A stretch of 57,549 nucleotides of DNA from Chitinophagaceae bacterium. GTDB taxonomy: Bacteria; Bacteroidota; Bacteroidia; Chitinophagales; Chitinophagaceae. The position numbers were made by a program, and so were the translations under genes. Within the stretch, counting starts at the first letter, position 1. Each line of letters starts with the position of its first letter. Shown here piece by piece: positions 27,223 to 36,873 of the stretch. The DNA lies in contig JAGQWM010000010.1 of NCBI GenBank assembly GCA_020437365.1, positions 1 through 57,549 of the forward strand. Direction: 5' to 3'. The notes beneath the pieces are model-generated. The model was given only the letters and a program-made list of their open reading frames with translations, was not told where the DNA came from and searched no databases.

Positions 27223-29286
27223 TTAGTTCTGGGCATTGTTTATCAATAACATAAGTTCTCCTACGGAAAATACCGGTTGCCGGCAAGTGTAATTACGACA
27301 TAAGTAGATTGCCGTTTCTACTAACGGTTGTTTGTAGGCGAGTAATGGGTAGTTATTGTCCGGCTGTAGGGCTGCCATAAGTACACGGTGTGGTATATAT
27401 ATATGTAATATTTCTTTGATAAAGGCTTCCATTTCGGGGCCAATGACTGCAATTTCATGGGTACCTTCACTGATTTCGAGTAAAATACTTGCCCAATGCC
27501 CAAAAGACAAAGGGAATTTAATAATGACATCCACCAACGATTGCAGCATATTGATTGCCTGTTGCCGCCAGGCTGCCTTGTCGGTCAATAGGCCCAGTTT
27601 CCAAAGATTAGCCGCCATGACTGCATTGCCGGAAGGCAGTGCTCCATCATAAATTTCTTTTTTCCGAATGATAACATCTTTTTGCCCGAAGGGCGTATAA
27701 AAGAAAAATCCGGTTTCTTTTTCTTCAAAATGCCCAAGCACATATTCCGTCAATGCTTCCGCTTTGTGGAGCCATTGTGTATCGGCCGTCATTTCGGCTA
27801 ATAAGAGCAATGCATCAATCAAATACGCATAGTCATCGAGGTAAGCAGGATATTTGGCCTGCCCGTTTTTCCAGGTATGTGAGAGTGTTTTTGTTTGCTG
27901 ATTCATAAACCCACGCAGCAGGAATTGCATATTTTCAATCGCCAGGTTTTTATATTTTTCGTTCCCCGTAACGGCATAAACCTTGCTGCAGGCCGCATTC
28001 ATCAGTGCATTCCAACCGAGAATTATTTTATCATCCAGGCCCGGCCGGATTCTTTTCTCCCGGGCTTTCCATAATTTTCTTTTGCCAGCGGCAATAATGG
28101 ATTGAATCTCCTCCACCGGTTTATTTTTTTCTTCTGCCAATTGCCCGATTGATTTTTTAATATGTAATACGTTCACCGCTTCACCGGGCATATTGCCATT
28201 TTCGGTAATGCCGAAATGTTCACAAAACAAATCTGCCTCTTCGCCCAACAGTGCCTGTACTTCTTCAAAAGACCAAGTATAGAATTTCCCTTCCACTCCT
28301 TCGCTATCGGCATCCAGTGCGGCATAAAATCCTTTTACTTCATCGGACAACATTTCCCTTTCGATAAAATCCATGGTGTCTTGAATGACGTCAAGATACT
28401 GTTTTTCACCACTTAGTTGGTAGGCTTCGCAAATCGTCATCAACAGCAAGGCATTGTCGTACAACATTTTTTCGAAATGCGGTATCAGCCATGCTGCATC
28501 TGTAGCATAGCGGGCAAATCCACCACCTAACTGATCATATATGCCACCTTCAATCATTTTATTCAGCGATAATAATGCCTGTTGTAATGCTTCTTCATTT
28601 TTTGTGATATGATGAAACCGCAATAAAAAAAGTAGGGCAAAACTTTGCGGAAATTTCGGAGCCGCACCAAATCCTCCCAGTGTTTTATCAGCCTGTTGTA
28701 TAATATTTTGATAGGCTGTAGCATATTGTACCGATGTAAATTCATTGTCGGATTTTGTTTGCAGTGCTACAATATCATTGGCTTTTTGTAAATGCGCCGT
28801 CAGCTTGTCGGCTTGTTCGATGATGGCGTTTCTTTTTTCGGTGAAGCTGCGGTTGATACTTTGCAATACTTCTTTCCAGGAAGGCCGGTTATACATTCTT
28901 TGCGGTGGAAAATAAGTACCTCCGTAAAATGGTTTGGCATCCGGTGTCAGAAATACATTCAATGGCCAACCACCACTTCCGGTCATGGCTTGCACTGCAT
29001 CCATGTATATATGGTCCAAATCGGGCCTTTCTTCGCGGTCAATTTTTATATTGATAAAATACCGATTCATCAACTCGGCAGTAGCGGCATCTTCAAAACT
29101 TTCTTTTTCCATAACATGGCACCAATGGCAGGCAGCATATCCAATGCTGATTAAAATAGGCTTGTCTTCATCTTTGGCTTTTTGCAAGGCTTCTTCGCTC
29201 CAGGGAAACCATTGCACCGGGTTGTAGGCGTGTTGCAACAAGTAAGGACTTGTTTCATGAATTAATTTGTTGGCTTTTTTGGGCAT
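27223..29286 (-). CDS. DUF255 thioredoxin-like/six-hairpin protein (YyaL type)
   Basis: The 687-residue protein has an N-terminal DUF255 thioredoxin-like domain (about 5-165). Its motif is CHWCH (Cys53, Cys56), and [13 protein letters not shown] and [14 protein letters not shown] are family signatures. An alpha/alpha-barrel (six-hairpin glycosidase-like) region fills the rest (about 190-680). This is the YyaL/SSP411 family, whose biochemical activity is not established. There is no signal peptide, so it is cytosolic. It is on the same strand as gldK, but a promoter motif between them suggests separate transcription. Confidence 0.9.
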   Translation of the reverse strand: MPKKANKLIHETSPYLLQHAYNPVQWFPWSEEALQKAKDEDKPILISIGYAACHWCHVMEKESFEDAATAELMNRYFINIKIDREERPDLDHIYMDAVQAMTGSGGWPLNVFLTPDAKPFYGGTYFPPQRMYNRPSWKEVLQSINRSFTEKRNAIIEQADKLTAHLQKANDIVALQTKSDNEFTSVQYATAYQNIIQQADKTLGGFGAAPKFPQSFALLFLLRFHHITKNEEALQQALLSLNKMIEGGIYDQLGGGFARYATDAAWLIPHFEKMLYDNALLLMTICEAYQLSGEKQYLDVIQDTMDFIEREMLSDEVKGFYAALDADSEGVEGKFYTWSFEEVQALLGEEADLFCEHFGITENGNMPGEAVNVLHIKKSIGQLAEEKNKPVEEIQSIIAAGKRKLWKAREKRIRPGLDDKIILGWNALMNAACSKVYAVTGNEKYKNLAIENMQFLLRGFMNQQTKTLSHTWKNGQAKYPAYLDDYAYLIDALLLLAEMTADTQWLHKAEALTEYVLGHFEEKETGFFFYTPFGQKDVIIRKKEIYDGALPSGNAVMAANLWKLGLLTDKAAWRQQAINMLQSLVDVIIKFPLSFGHWASILLEISEGTHEIAVIGPEMEAFIKEILHIYIPHRVLMAALQPDNNYPLLAYKQPLVETAIYLCRNYTCRQPVFSVGELMLLINNAQN

Positions 29287-29327
29287 GGTAGAAAAGATAA
29301 TTCATTTGTTTGAGATGGCAACGCAAA

Positions 29328-29349
29328 CAGGCATCCTTTCGAATGCCTG
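29328..29349 (-). terminator. Hairpin downstream of the hemD-like gene
   Basis: CAGGCAT (29328-29334) and ATGCCTG (29343-29349) form a perfect 7-bp stem with an 8-nt loop, 21 bp after the hemD-like stop. The following TTTGCGTT is a poor U-tract, so this may be a weak terminator or an mRNA end stabiliser. Confidence 0.5.
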
Positions 29350-29369
29350 CCTCCATCTTATTTCTTCAG

Positions 29370-30167
29370 TTAATCTTTTTTTGATTCGGAAAAATAAATA
29401 TCCAAAGCGGCTACCATACTCGGCATATTATGTTGCGGTGCTTTGATAACCAATTCCAGCCCTGCTTCTTCTGCTGCTTTGCTGGTATTGCTTCCAAACA
29501 CACTGATGGCTGTACCATTTTGTTGAAATCCGGGCACATTTTCAAAAAGGCTACGGATGCTGCTTGGCGTAAAAAAGCAAATCATATCATAATTATTCTT
29601 GGCTAATAATTTTTTGACATCGCTATTGACACTACGATACATAAAGGCCAATGAAAAGTCACAATTATTATCTTTTAACCAATTGACGATTTCATTATCC
29701 TGTTGATTTTCGGAGCATACGTACAAAAATTTTTCTTTGTCTTTGTGTTTGGCGATGACTTCAAACAAACTTTCATTGGTACTATCGGCGCCAAAAAACA
29801 CTTTTCGTTTACGATACACAATAAATTTTTGTAGGTACAAGGCGACGGCTTCGTTATTGCAGAAATATTTATTCTCCTGCGATACATTGACTTTCATTTC
29901 AGTACATACCCGAAAAAAATGATCAATCGCATTGCGGCTGGTGAAAATAAAACCGGAATATTCCTGGATGTCAATTTTTTGTTTTCGAAAGTCACGGGCA
30001 TGAATACCTTCCAACTTGATAAAGGGATAAAAATCAAGGTCCAGATTATACTTTTTGGAAAGTTCGAAATAAGGTGATCTTTCGCTTTCCGGCCTGGGTA
30101 GAGTAATGAGGACTTTTTGTGTTGTCATAGATTGTAAATCGTTCTTCGGATCTTCTTTTTTAGTCAT
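29370..30167 (-). CDS. hemD: Uroporphyrinogen-III synthase family protein
   Basis: HemD closes hydroxymethylbilane to uroporphyrinogen III in haem synthesis. The 265 residues show two Rossmann-like halves. The first starts VLITLPRPESERSPYFELSK, followed by GFIFTSRNAIDHFF. The second has VCSENQQDNEIVNWL and ICFFTPSSIRSLFENV, with SVFGSNTSKAAEEAGL near the end. These are the usual HemD landmarks, although conservation in this family is always low. A second start at residue 14 (MTTQKVLI) is plausible. It follows the DUF4271 gene by 33 bp, a pairing seen often in Bacteroidota (from memory). Confidence 0.8.
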   Translation of the reverse strand: MTKKEDPKNDLQSMTTQKVLITLPRPESERSPYFELSKKYNLDLDFYPFIKLEGIHARDFRKQKIDIQEYSGFIFTSRNAIDHFFRVCTEMKVNVSQENKYFCNNEAVALYLQKFIVYRKRKVFFGADSTNESLFEVIAKHKDKEKFLYVCSENQQDNEIVNWLKDNNCDFSLAFMYRSVNSDVKKLLAKNNYDMICFFTPSSIRSLFENVPGFQQNGTAISVFGSNTSKAAEEAGLELVIKAPQHNMPSMVAALDIYFSESKKD

Positions 30168-30200
30168 TCTTGTACTCGCTGATTTTTTTCAAGTGCAAAG

Positions 30201-31259
30201 TTAAGCAGATAGATTGAAAAATACCAACAACCCCTTGTAAAGCAATAATAAAGGAGCTATTTCAAAAGCGCAGAAATATAAAAAAAAATGAAATGGATTG
30301 ACTTTTATCTGGTTATGAACAGCCGAATAAGCCAATATGTTTCGGTATAGATAAGCGGCTCCCAGTAAACACCAGGAAACGGTTAAACTGATAGTGTACA
30401 TTTCGCCGGTGGTAAAAGCCAGCAATACCAACAAGGGCAAAATAAATATGCCAATCATTTTATTGACCAGGAAAACAATAAATATATAAAGTTCGGTTAC
30501 GTTTTTCAGTCCCAGCATCCAGCCTGAAAGTTTCAAGCCGATATACTTGACTAAATAAATACCCAATAAGCCCAGGCAAGCATAGGCATAAATAATCCAA
30601 AAGTTTTCGCCGGACAACACATCATATTTTGTAATCATAAAATTGATATACAAACCGGCACTGAGTGCAAAAAAAATATTGGTGAGTAAAGAAGGTAATT
30701 GTGCATGTAAAAGTTGCTCCCGCAATTGCGATTGTTTCAAAGTGGTGCGAAAGAAAACACTGAATAAATCTCTGAAATATTTGGGAAATGCCTGGCGCAA
30801 AATAGCAAACGCTAATAATAAAAATATGAGCAGATAAAAAATATTTTCTTTGCCATGAAATTGCTTAAGCGATGCTCCTTCTTTTTTTATGGGTGTGGAG
30901 GCAAAATCAAAATACCGGCTTCGGTCTAGCACCTGCCATGAAAACCCCGGCGAGTTGACAGCTACTTTGCTGGCCGCCCAACTGGAATCTACCACCGGTT
31001 TGCGGCTGATAGAATCCATGGCGATGCTATCTTTTACCAGTTGTTGATGCTGTAAAGTATCTAACCCCAAAAAACGATTGGCCGTATCTGATTTTTGCAT
31101 TGAGTCGGCAACAATACCGGCCGTTTCTGTTGCAGTAACAGATGAATCTTTTTGCGCCATCAACGATAAAAATGGCCAGCCTACAACGAATATGAAGCAA
31201 TAAATATTTTTCACAATACTATTCAACGCAAATGTATTGAACTCGGCATCGCTGCCCAC
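30201..31259 (-). CDS. DUF4271 integral membrane protein
   Basis: The 352 residues begin with a hydrophobic signal-like stretch (about 14-35, FIFVVGWPFLSLMAQ). A Ser/Asp/Thr-rich periplasmic region reaches to about 140, and about seven TM helices fill the rest (140-350). The C-terminal membrane domain fits DUF4271, a Bacteroidota family without an assigned activity. The gene lies 8 bp downstream of a BamA/TamA-like gene and 33 bp upstream of hemD, so the three are likely one transcript. Which of its neighbours it works with is unknown. Confidence 0.8.
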   Translation of the reverse strand: MGSDAEFNTFALNSIVKNIYCFIFVVGWPFLSLMAQKDSSVTATETAGIVADSMQKSDTANRFLGLDTLQHQQLVKDSIAMDSISRKPVVDSSWAASKVAVNSPGFSWQVLDRSRYFDFASTPIKKEGASLKQFHGKENIFYLLIFLLLAFAILRQAFPKYFRDLFSVFFRTTLKQSQLREQLLHAQLPSLLTNIFFALSAGLYINFMITKYDVLSGENFWIIYAYACLGLLGIYLVKYIGLKLSGWMLGLKNVTELYIFIVFLVNKMIGIFILPLLVLLAFTTGEMYTISLTVSWCLLGAAYLYRNILAYSAVHNQIKVNPFHFFLYFCAFEIAPLLLLYKGLLVFFNLSA

Positions 31260-31267
31260 ATGAAAAC

Positions 31268-33076
31268 TTAAAAATAATTGACAAATCCAAAATGAATTTT
31301 TGATTGCCGCAGGTTCAATTCTGTATCATTTCTTTTTCCTATAGCCCAGGCGAGATTAAAAATACCTGCTTTTGTTTCGAATGCCAGCCCGATGCCGATA
31401 CCGAAATAAGTATAATTGAGATGTGGCTGTTTACTGGCATCGGTGCCCCAGCCACCATCGGCCAGCACATAGAAATAAGAATTTTGCCCGGAAAGATAGA
31501 GCAACCTGTACTCCACTGTAGCAATGGCATAGCGGGAGAGGTATTGACTTTCTTCATCAAAACCTCTTAGCAATTTATAACCGCCAATCTGAAATAATTC
31601 ATTCCGAAAAATATTGCCGCTTTGAAAAAAACCGCCGTGCACGGCTGCCATGATAGTACTTTGTTTGCCCAAGGGGAAAAATTTTGCGGCTTCGGCTTGC
31701 AGGCGAAACTGGTAGGTATTCAATTTCACCGTATCGTATAAACGATCAAAATTATACGCCGGATCGGAAGGGTCTTTCAATGCCAGGATTTCATTATTCT
31801 TTTTTACTTTTTTAGTTCCCACGGTGGTGATGACATTGAGCCGATTGCCTTTTTTAGGATTGAGGCGATAATCGGTATTGTCAAACTGATAATCGATACC
31901 GACACTGGTGGCACTTACGTCACCAGCTTCAGGCAACTGCCTGTTTTGAATGATATAGGTATCGTTGATACTGCCCTGACTGAGGAAGGTTTGAAATCTT
32001 TGAATAAACAATTTGCCCGAATGTTGATGATTCAAAACATATTGAGCACCCAGGTTAAAATTGATATTGACAAATGAACTGTCTTTTTTAAAAATGTGAA
32101 ATCCGAAATCGAGGCCAATAGGTGTTTTAAAAAAATAAGGATGCTGATAAATAAAATTGAGCCTTTGTGAAGCCACTTGCAATGCCTGAAAATTGAGGCC
32201 AATCGTTTCCCCGGCACCGAGTGCATTTACTAAATTAAGATTGCCTTCGCCTGTAATTAAAAGTTTTTTAGAGCTGAGTTGATTGCTATTGGGTAAAAAG
32301 CCAATGAGAAAATTTATCCGGCTGCTCTTTTTCTGTTTCAGGTATAAATTGATTATAGAACCGGTTGCCAGCCGAGTAAGGTCGGCCGGTTTTTCTTCTT
32401 CAACATAAGGCAGTTCTGCTATTTTCTGACTGATGCGTAGCAATTTGGCTTTGCTATATGTACTACCATTAGGAATGTCAAGAAAGCGTTGCAAAAAATC
32501 GTTTGAAATATTGGCATTGCCATAAATCCGAATACTATCTACTTTATACAAAGGCCCTTTTTCAACTTTCAGCAATGCCGAAATTTTTTCTTCCATGAGT
32601 TGTACACTATCGAGAAAGACTTTGGCAAAAGGATAGCCGTTATTTTCATAATAATCAAGCAGGCGGTTTTCCCATTGTGTCAATTGTTCGAAATTCATCA
32701 ATTTATTTTTGAACAATTCATCCCGCCAGGCGATGGCATCTAAGACACGATGTGGTATTGGATGTGCATCCAATAAAGCCCATTTGTATTGTTTTCCCAG
32801 GAACAAAAAAACTGCAGCCGAAGAATTGCCATAGTGAATGCTGTCAACAGATGCCGTTACATATCCCTTCGATTGAAGCAAATTCGGTAAGTTATTGATA
32901 TAAGTTTCACAAATGGCCCGGCTGTCGAAACTTGTTTGCAGCCCTGTTTTTTGTATAATGATTTCGGTGACCGTATCAACGCCGTTCACTTGCAGTGAAT
33001 ACGTTTTTTGTGCCGTAGCCGGCAAAAGGTGTAAGAAGAAAACAAGAACCGATATTTGTAGTCTGAATTTTATCAT
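31268..33076 (-). CDS. BamA/TamA-family outer-membrane protein
   Basis: The 602-residue protein has a signal peptide (1-23, ATAQ), POTRA-like repeats (about 90-260), and a C-terminal 16-strand-type barrel (about 280-602). VEKGPLYKVDSIRIYGNANISNDFL lies in the last POTRA. The barrel has the family's late motif, an Arg-Gly in LLRGFDEES near 506, and the C-terminal Phe. It is too short for a full BamA with five POTRA domains, so it is more like TamA or an accessory Omp85 protein. The cargo is unknown. First gene of the DUF4271/hemD unit, divergent from hemW. Confidence 0.85.
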   Translation of the reverse strand: MIKFRLQISVLVFFLHLLPATAQKTYSLQVNGVDTVTEIIIQKTGLQTSFDSRAICETYINNLPNLLQSKGYVTASVDSIHYGNSSAAVFLFLGKQYKWALLDAHPIPHRVLDAIAWRDELFKNKLMNFEQLTQWENRLLDYYENNGYPFAKVFLDSVQLMEEKISALLKVEKGPLYKVDSIRIYGNANISNDFLQRFLDIPNGSTYSKAKLLRISQKIAELPYVEEEKPADLTRLATGSIINLYLKQKKSSRINFLIGFLPNSNQLSSKKLLITGEGNLNLVNALGAGETIGLNFQALQVASQRLNFIYQHPYFFKTPIGLDFGFHIFKKDSSFVNINFNLGAQYVLNHQHSGKLFIQRFQTFLSQGSINDTYIIQNRQLPEAGDVSATSVGIDYQFDNTDYRLNPKKGNRLNVITTVGTKKVKKNNEILALKDPSDPAYNFDRLYDTVKLNTYQFRLQAEAAKFFPLGKQSTIMAAVHGGFFQSGNIFRNELFQIGGYKLLRGFDEESQYLSRYAIATVEYRLLYLSGQNSYFYVLADGGWGTDASKQPHLNYTYFGIGIGLAFETKAGIFNLAWAIGKRNDTELNLRQSKIHFGFVNYF

Positions 33077-33126
33077 ACGGTTTTTCGCCGGGGATATTCT
33101 CAGCTAAATTATTCATTAAATTTCAA

Positions 33127-34257
33127 ATGAACTTGGCAGGCATTTATTTACATATTCCGTTTTGTAGGCAAAGTTGTCATTACTGCAATTTTCATTTTGC
33201 GACTTCGCTACGCTATAAAGGTGAAATTGTGTCGGCGATTGAAAAAGAAATAGCTCTACAAAAAAAATACCTGGCCAATGAACCGATTGAAACCATTTAT
33301 TTTGGTGGCGGCACACCTTCCCTCTTAACGGATGAAGAACTTCACCGCCTGCTAAGGGCTTTAAACAAAAATTTTACCCTTGTTAAAGATGCAGAAATAA
33401 CATTGGAAGCCAATCCCGATGATATGGAAGAAGCAAAACTTTTGCAATGGCAACAAGCCGGTATCAACCGGTTGAGTATTGGTGTTCAAAGTTTTTTTGA
33501 TGAAGACCTGCAATGGATGAATCGTACACATACGGCTGCCGATGCGCTTCGTTGTATCAAAACAGCACAAAAATATTTTGACAATATTACCATCGACCTA
33601 ATCTATGGTTTACCCGAACAACAAAACGATCAATGGAAAAAGAATGTGGACACTGCTTTGGCTCTGCAAATTCCACATTTATCCTGCTATGCCCTTACCG
33701 TAGAACCACAGACGCCTTTGGCTAAAAAAATAAAATCGCATCAATTCAAGGACGTGGATCCTGATAAACAATCGGAGCAGTTCCTGTTTTTAATGGATTG
33801 GTTAGATGAAGCCGGTTATGAACATTATGAAATTTCCAATTTTGCCAAAGGCCAAAACATTTGGCGTAGCCGGCACAATGCATCTTACTGGCAGGGAAAA
33901 AAATACCTGGGGTTGGGACCTTCGGCACATTCTTATAACGGGAACGAAAGGCAATGGAACGTAGCAAATAATAATCAATACATTACTTCGATCAATGAAA
34001 ATAAAATGCCTGCGGAAAAAGAAATATTAACTGACCTACAAAAAGTGAACGAATACATTATGACAGCGGTCCGTACAATTGAAGGCATTCAATTAGAAAA
34101 TAGCTTATTCGATGAAAAAATAAAGAAAGAGGAATTAATTGCTAAAAGCAAAAAATTCATCAATGGAGGTTTGCTGATTATAAAAAACGAAAGTTTACAA
34201 CTGACAAACGCAGGCAAACTTTTAGCTGATGGCATTGCATCGGAATTATTCTTTTAA
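33127..34257 (+). CDS. hemW: Radical SAM haem chaperone HemW
   Basis: HemW is a radical SAM protein that binds haem and delivers it to target proteins. It is often annotated as coproporphyrinogen dehydrogenase. The 376 residues start with GIYLHIPFCRQSCHYCNFHF, where Cys13, Cys17 and Cys20 hold the 4Fe-4S cluster. The segment after the third Cys is NF, as in HemW, where HemN has an extra Cys. Further family motifs are IYFGGGTPSLL, RLSIGVQSF and IDLIYGLPEQ, plus the C-terminal HemN domain. Divergent from the BamA-like gene. A GTTTAT or other clear promoter is not seen. Confidence 0.92.
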   Translation: MNLAGIYLHIPFCRQSCHYCNFHFATSLRYKGEIVSAIEKEIALQKKYLANEPIETIYFGGGTPSLLTDEELHRLLRALNKNFTLVKDAEITLEANPDDMEEAKLLQWQQAGINRLSIGVQSFFDEDLQWMNRTHTAADALRCIKTAQKYFDNITIDLIYGLPEQQNDQWKKNVDTALALQIPHLSCYALTVEPQTPLAKKIKSHQFKDVDPDKQSEQFLFLMDWLDEAGYEHYEISNFAKGQNIWRSRHNASYWQGKKYLGLGPSAHSYNGNERQWNVANNNQYITSINENKMPAEKEILTDLQKVNEYIMTAVRTIEGIQLENSLFDEKIKKEELIAKSKKFINGGLLIIKNESLQLTNAGKLLADGIASELFF

Positions 34258-34283
34258 TTAAAGAGAGTCTTTCGGGAAAGATA

Positions 34284-34298
34284 CCGGATCAAGTCCGG
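34284..34298. repeat. CCGGA-TCAAG-TCCGG hairpin element after hemW
   Basis: CCGGA and TCCGG pair perfectly around TCAAG. The surrounding GATACCGGATCAAGTCCGGC is of a form that I recall as a dispersed non-coding repeat in several bacterial phyla. Only one copy is in this window. It lies between convergent ends (hemW and a small minus-strand ORF). Confidence 0.45.
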
Positions 34299-34318
34299 CA
34301 TGACATACAACTCATTAT

Positions 34319-34432
34319 TTAAAATTTTGTTTTCTGAGTATGTTTCCAATAATCAAAAATTTGTTTTCCGAGGAAACAACAAACCATCAAGAAAATGGCT
34401 GCGGGGAAAAATCCATGAAATGAAATAGGCAT
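34319..34432 (-). CDS. 37-residue membrane ORF downstream of gpsA
   Basis: An ATG at 34432 opens a 37-codon frame with a TAA at 34321-34319. The product starts MPISFHGFFPAAIFLMVCC and continues with GKQIFDYWKH and a basic C-terminus. That is one TM helix (about 8-22) with a positive cytosolic tail, the composition of a real small membrane protein. It lies 20 bp after the gpsA stop on the same strand. The frame stays open upstream to a possible ATT at 34453, so the start is uncertain. I do not recognise a family. Confidence 0.5.
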   Translation of the reverse strand: MPISFHGFFPAAIFLMVCCFLGKQIFDYWKHTQKTKF

Positions 34433-34452
34433 AAGTTCTGTTTTTATAGCAA

Positions 34453-35499
34453 TTAGACCAATACCTGTTCTATGCGTTTAAAACCTTCGGCGGGTTTAAC
34501 ATTTTCCCATAAAATTTTATACACTGTTTCAGCTATGGGAATATTGGCCATGACGGATTTGTTAATGTCGTAAATACAGCGACTAGCATTATATCCTTCT
34601 GCAACCATGTCCATTTCTTTTACAATATCGGCTACTGATTTTCCTTTGCCGATGGCTGTACCAAATGATCGGTTGCGACTGTAAACCGAATAACAGGTTA
34701 CCAATAAATCGCCGAGATAAACAGAGGCTGCATAGTTTGGCGGCTTGCGGTGAGTAATCGGATCCTGCTGCTTGATTTCGTCACCGACGGTGATATGTTC
34801 TACCCCGAATTTTTTTAAGAACCCGGCCATTTCATCAGCCGCATTGGCAATAAAAACACTTAAAAAATTATCGCCGTATTGCAATCCATGTGCTATACCG
34901 GAACCGAGTGCATATATGTTTTTTAATACTGCTGCATATTGTACTCCGAGAATATCGTGGTTGACAATAGTGCTGATATAGTGATTGGTGAAATGAGAAG
35001 CAATTTCTGAAGCTGCTGTAATATCGTTGCCCGAAAAAGTAAGATAGGATAGTTTTTCCTGCGCCACTTCTTCGGCATGGCAAGGCCCGAGGACGGCGAA
35101 ATAATTTTCCAGGGGAAAATCAAATTCTTCCTGTAAATAATAATTCAACAAAATATTTTTTTGAGGAATCAACCCTTTAACAGCGGAAATCACTTTTTTA
35201 TTTTGCCAATCCGTTTTTGTTAATGGCGAAAGTATATCTAATACATACGCCGAAGGAACACCAATGACCAGCGCATCGGATTGTTGAAACACTTTTTTTA
35301 TGTCGGTGGACATATTGAGCAAAGCAGGATTTAATTTGGCCGAAGTGAGGTAATTGGGATTGGCGTGGTTTTGCCCAATCGCCTGGATTGTTTCTTCCCT
35401 TCTCACCCACCAGTTTATTGCCTGGTTTTTATCTGTTAAAATCTTAACCAACGCTGTAGCCCAGCTACCCGAACCAATAATGCCGAATGTCATAGCCAA
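34453..35499 (-). CDS. gpsA: NAD(P)-dependent glycerol-3-phosphate dehydrogenase
   Basis: GpsA reduces dihydroxyacetone phosphate to sn-glycerol 3-phosphate for phospholipid synthesis. The 348 residues begin with the Rossmann motif GIIGSGSWATAL (6-17). SAVKGL contains the catalytic-site Lys (near 110), GPCHAEEVA is present, and the C-terminal substrate domain has NIYALGSGIAHGL. Length is normal. It follows the efflux adaptor gene by 30 bp on the same strand and is followed by a 37-residue ORF. Confidence 0.95.
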   Translation of the reverse strand: MAMTFGIIGSGSWATALVKILTDKNQAINWWVRREETIQAIGQNHANPNYLTSAKLNPALLNMSTDIKKVFQQSDALVIGVPSAYVLDILSPLTKTDWQNKKVISAVKGLIPQKNILLNYYLQEEFDFPLENYFAVLGPCHAEEVAQEKLSYLTFSGNDITAASEIASHFTNHYISTIVNHDILGVQYAAVLKNIYALGSGIAHGLQYGDNFLSVFIANAADEMAGFLKKFGVEHITVGDEIKQQDPITHRKPPNYAASVYLGDLLVTCYSVYSRNRSFGTAIGKGKSVADIVKEMDMVAEGYNASRCIYDINKSVMANIPIAETVYKILWENVKPAEGFKRIEQVLV

Positions 35500-35529
35500 A
35501 CTTAAGTAAAAAGAAATGATTAAAGAAGC

Positions 35530-36858
35530 TTATTTCTCAAACAACTTCTCTTTCGGCACTACTTTTACTTCCATGCCGTTTTTCAATACTTTGCTAATGG
35601 TATTGTAAGGAGATACTACTACTTCATCTCCGGCTTTTATTCCGGAAGTGATTTCAATATAATTTATATCCTGTATGCCGGTGGTTACTGCTATTTTTTT
35701 TACCGTGCCGTCATTTTGTAAAACGAAAACTACTTCTTCGAGGTCATTCGATACAGGTGCCGTATTTTCCTCCTCATTTTTTTCTTTCTCCGATTCATCT
35801 ATTGTTTTTTCCGAACCTGCCATACGAGCGGTAACGGCAGCAATGGGAACAGATAACACATTATTTTTCCGGTTGGTTTTTATATCTGCACTGGCATTCA
35901 TGCCCGGCCTGAAAGGAAAAGTTTTATGTGCCAGATCTTTATACGAATCTTTATCTAAACGGATACGTACTTCATAATTGGTAACATCATTTGTACCCGA
36001 TACGCCCAACGAATTACTCGTACTGCTGGCAATTTTTGTAACAACGCCTTTAAATTTTCTGTTGTTATAGGCATCTACTTCCACATCAGCCGAATCGCCG
36101 ATATTTATTTTTACAATATCGTTTTCGCCCACATCTACTCTTACTTCCATAACCGACATATCGGCCACCGTCATCATTTCTGTTCCTACATTGAAATTAC
36201 TTCCGGCTACACTTTCCCCTTTTTTTACTTTTAAAGAAGAAATGATGCCATCCATCGGTGCTACAATAGTTGTACGGCTAAGGTCTTTATCGGCTTTATG
36301 TAAATTTGTTTCCGTGGATTGTACATTCGCCTGCAGGCTTTTAATATTTTGCAAGGCTGCATTATAATTGGCCAAGGCTGTTGTATAAGCTACTTCATAT
36401 TGTTCCAGTTCGGCTTTGGAAATTACTTTCTGCTGATAAAGTTTTTTATTCCGGTTCAATGCTTGTTCTGCCTGGTCGAGAGAAGCTTTTAATGATGCCA
36501 ATGAAGCCTTGCTGTTATCCACCGTCGCCTTGGATTGCTTTACCCGTGCTGCCGCTTCATCTCTTTGCAGTGCATAAATATCGGCATAGATACGAGCCAA
36601 TACCGTTCCTTTTTTTACACTATCGCCTTCTTCCACATTCAGCTCTGTTACCTGACCAGAAATATCCGGACTGATTTTGACTTCATTCTCCGGGTAAACT
36701 TTTCCACTGGCATTTACTGTTTCAATAATCGTTCTGTCGGCTGCTTTTTCGATGGCTACTTTTTCAGTTTTACCTCCTTTGGAAATAAGTTTACCAACGA
36801 TGAATATCATCATCAAGATGCCAACAATCCATATTATCCATTTCCATTTTTTACCCAT
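35530..36858 (-). CDS. HlyD/MacA-type periplasmic adaptor protein
   Basis: The 442-residue membrane-fusion protein has an N-terminal anchor (about 7-23). A lipoyl-like half motif, ISGQVTELNVEEGDSVKKGT, lies around 65-85. A long alpha-hairpin coiled coil follows (about 100-195), then a beta-barrel domain and a membrane-proximal domain. An acidic insertion (SEKEKNEEEN, about 352-361) interrupts the C-terminal part. It joins an inner-membrane pump to TolC. The tolC gene is 15 bp upstream, but no ABC or RND pump gene follows, since gpsA comes next. MacA-like identity is by domain layout only. Confidence 0.88.
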   Translation of the reverse strand: MGKKWKWIIWIVGILMMIFIVGKLISKGGKTEKVAIEKAADRTIIETVNASGKVYPENEVKISPDISGQVTELNVEEGDSVKKGTVLARIYADIYALQRDEAAARVKQSKATVDNSKASLASLKASLDQAEQALNRNKKLYQQKVISKAELEQYEVAYTTALANYNAALQNIKSLQANVQSTETNLHKADKDLSRTTIVAPMDGIISSLKVKKGESVAGSNFNVGTEMMTVADMSVMEVRVDVGENDIVKINIGDSADVEVDAYNNRKFKGVVTKIASSTSNSLGVSGTNDVTNYEVRIRLDKDSYKDLAHKTFPFRPGMNASADIKTNRKNNVLSVPIAAVTARMAGSEKTIDESEKEKNEEENTAPVSNDLEEVVFVLQNDGTVKKIAVTTGIQDINYIEITSGIKAGDEVVVSPYNTISKVLKNGMEVKVVPKEKLFEK

Positions 36859-36873
36859 GCGACAAAAATAAAT

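Noticed and set aside
27387..27408. TATATATATAT run that looks like a microsatellite
   Set aside because: It lies within the coding frame of the DUF255 protein and is too short to be more than Ile/Tyr codons.
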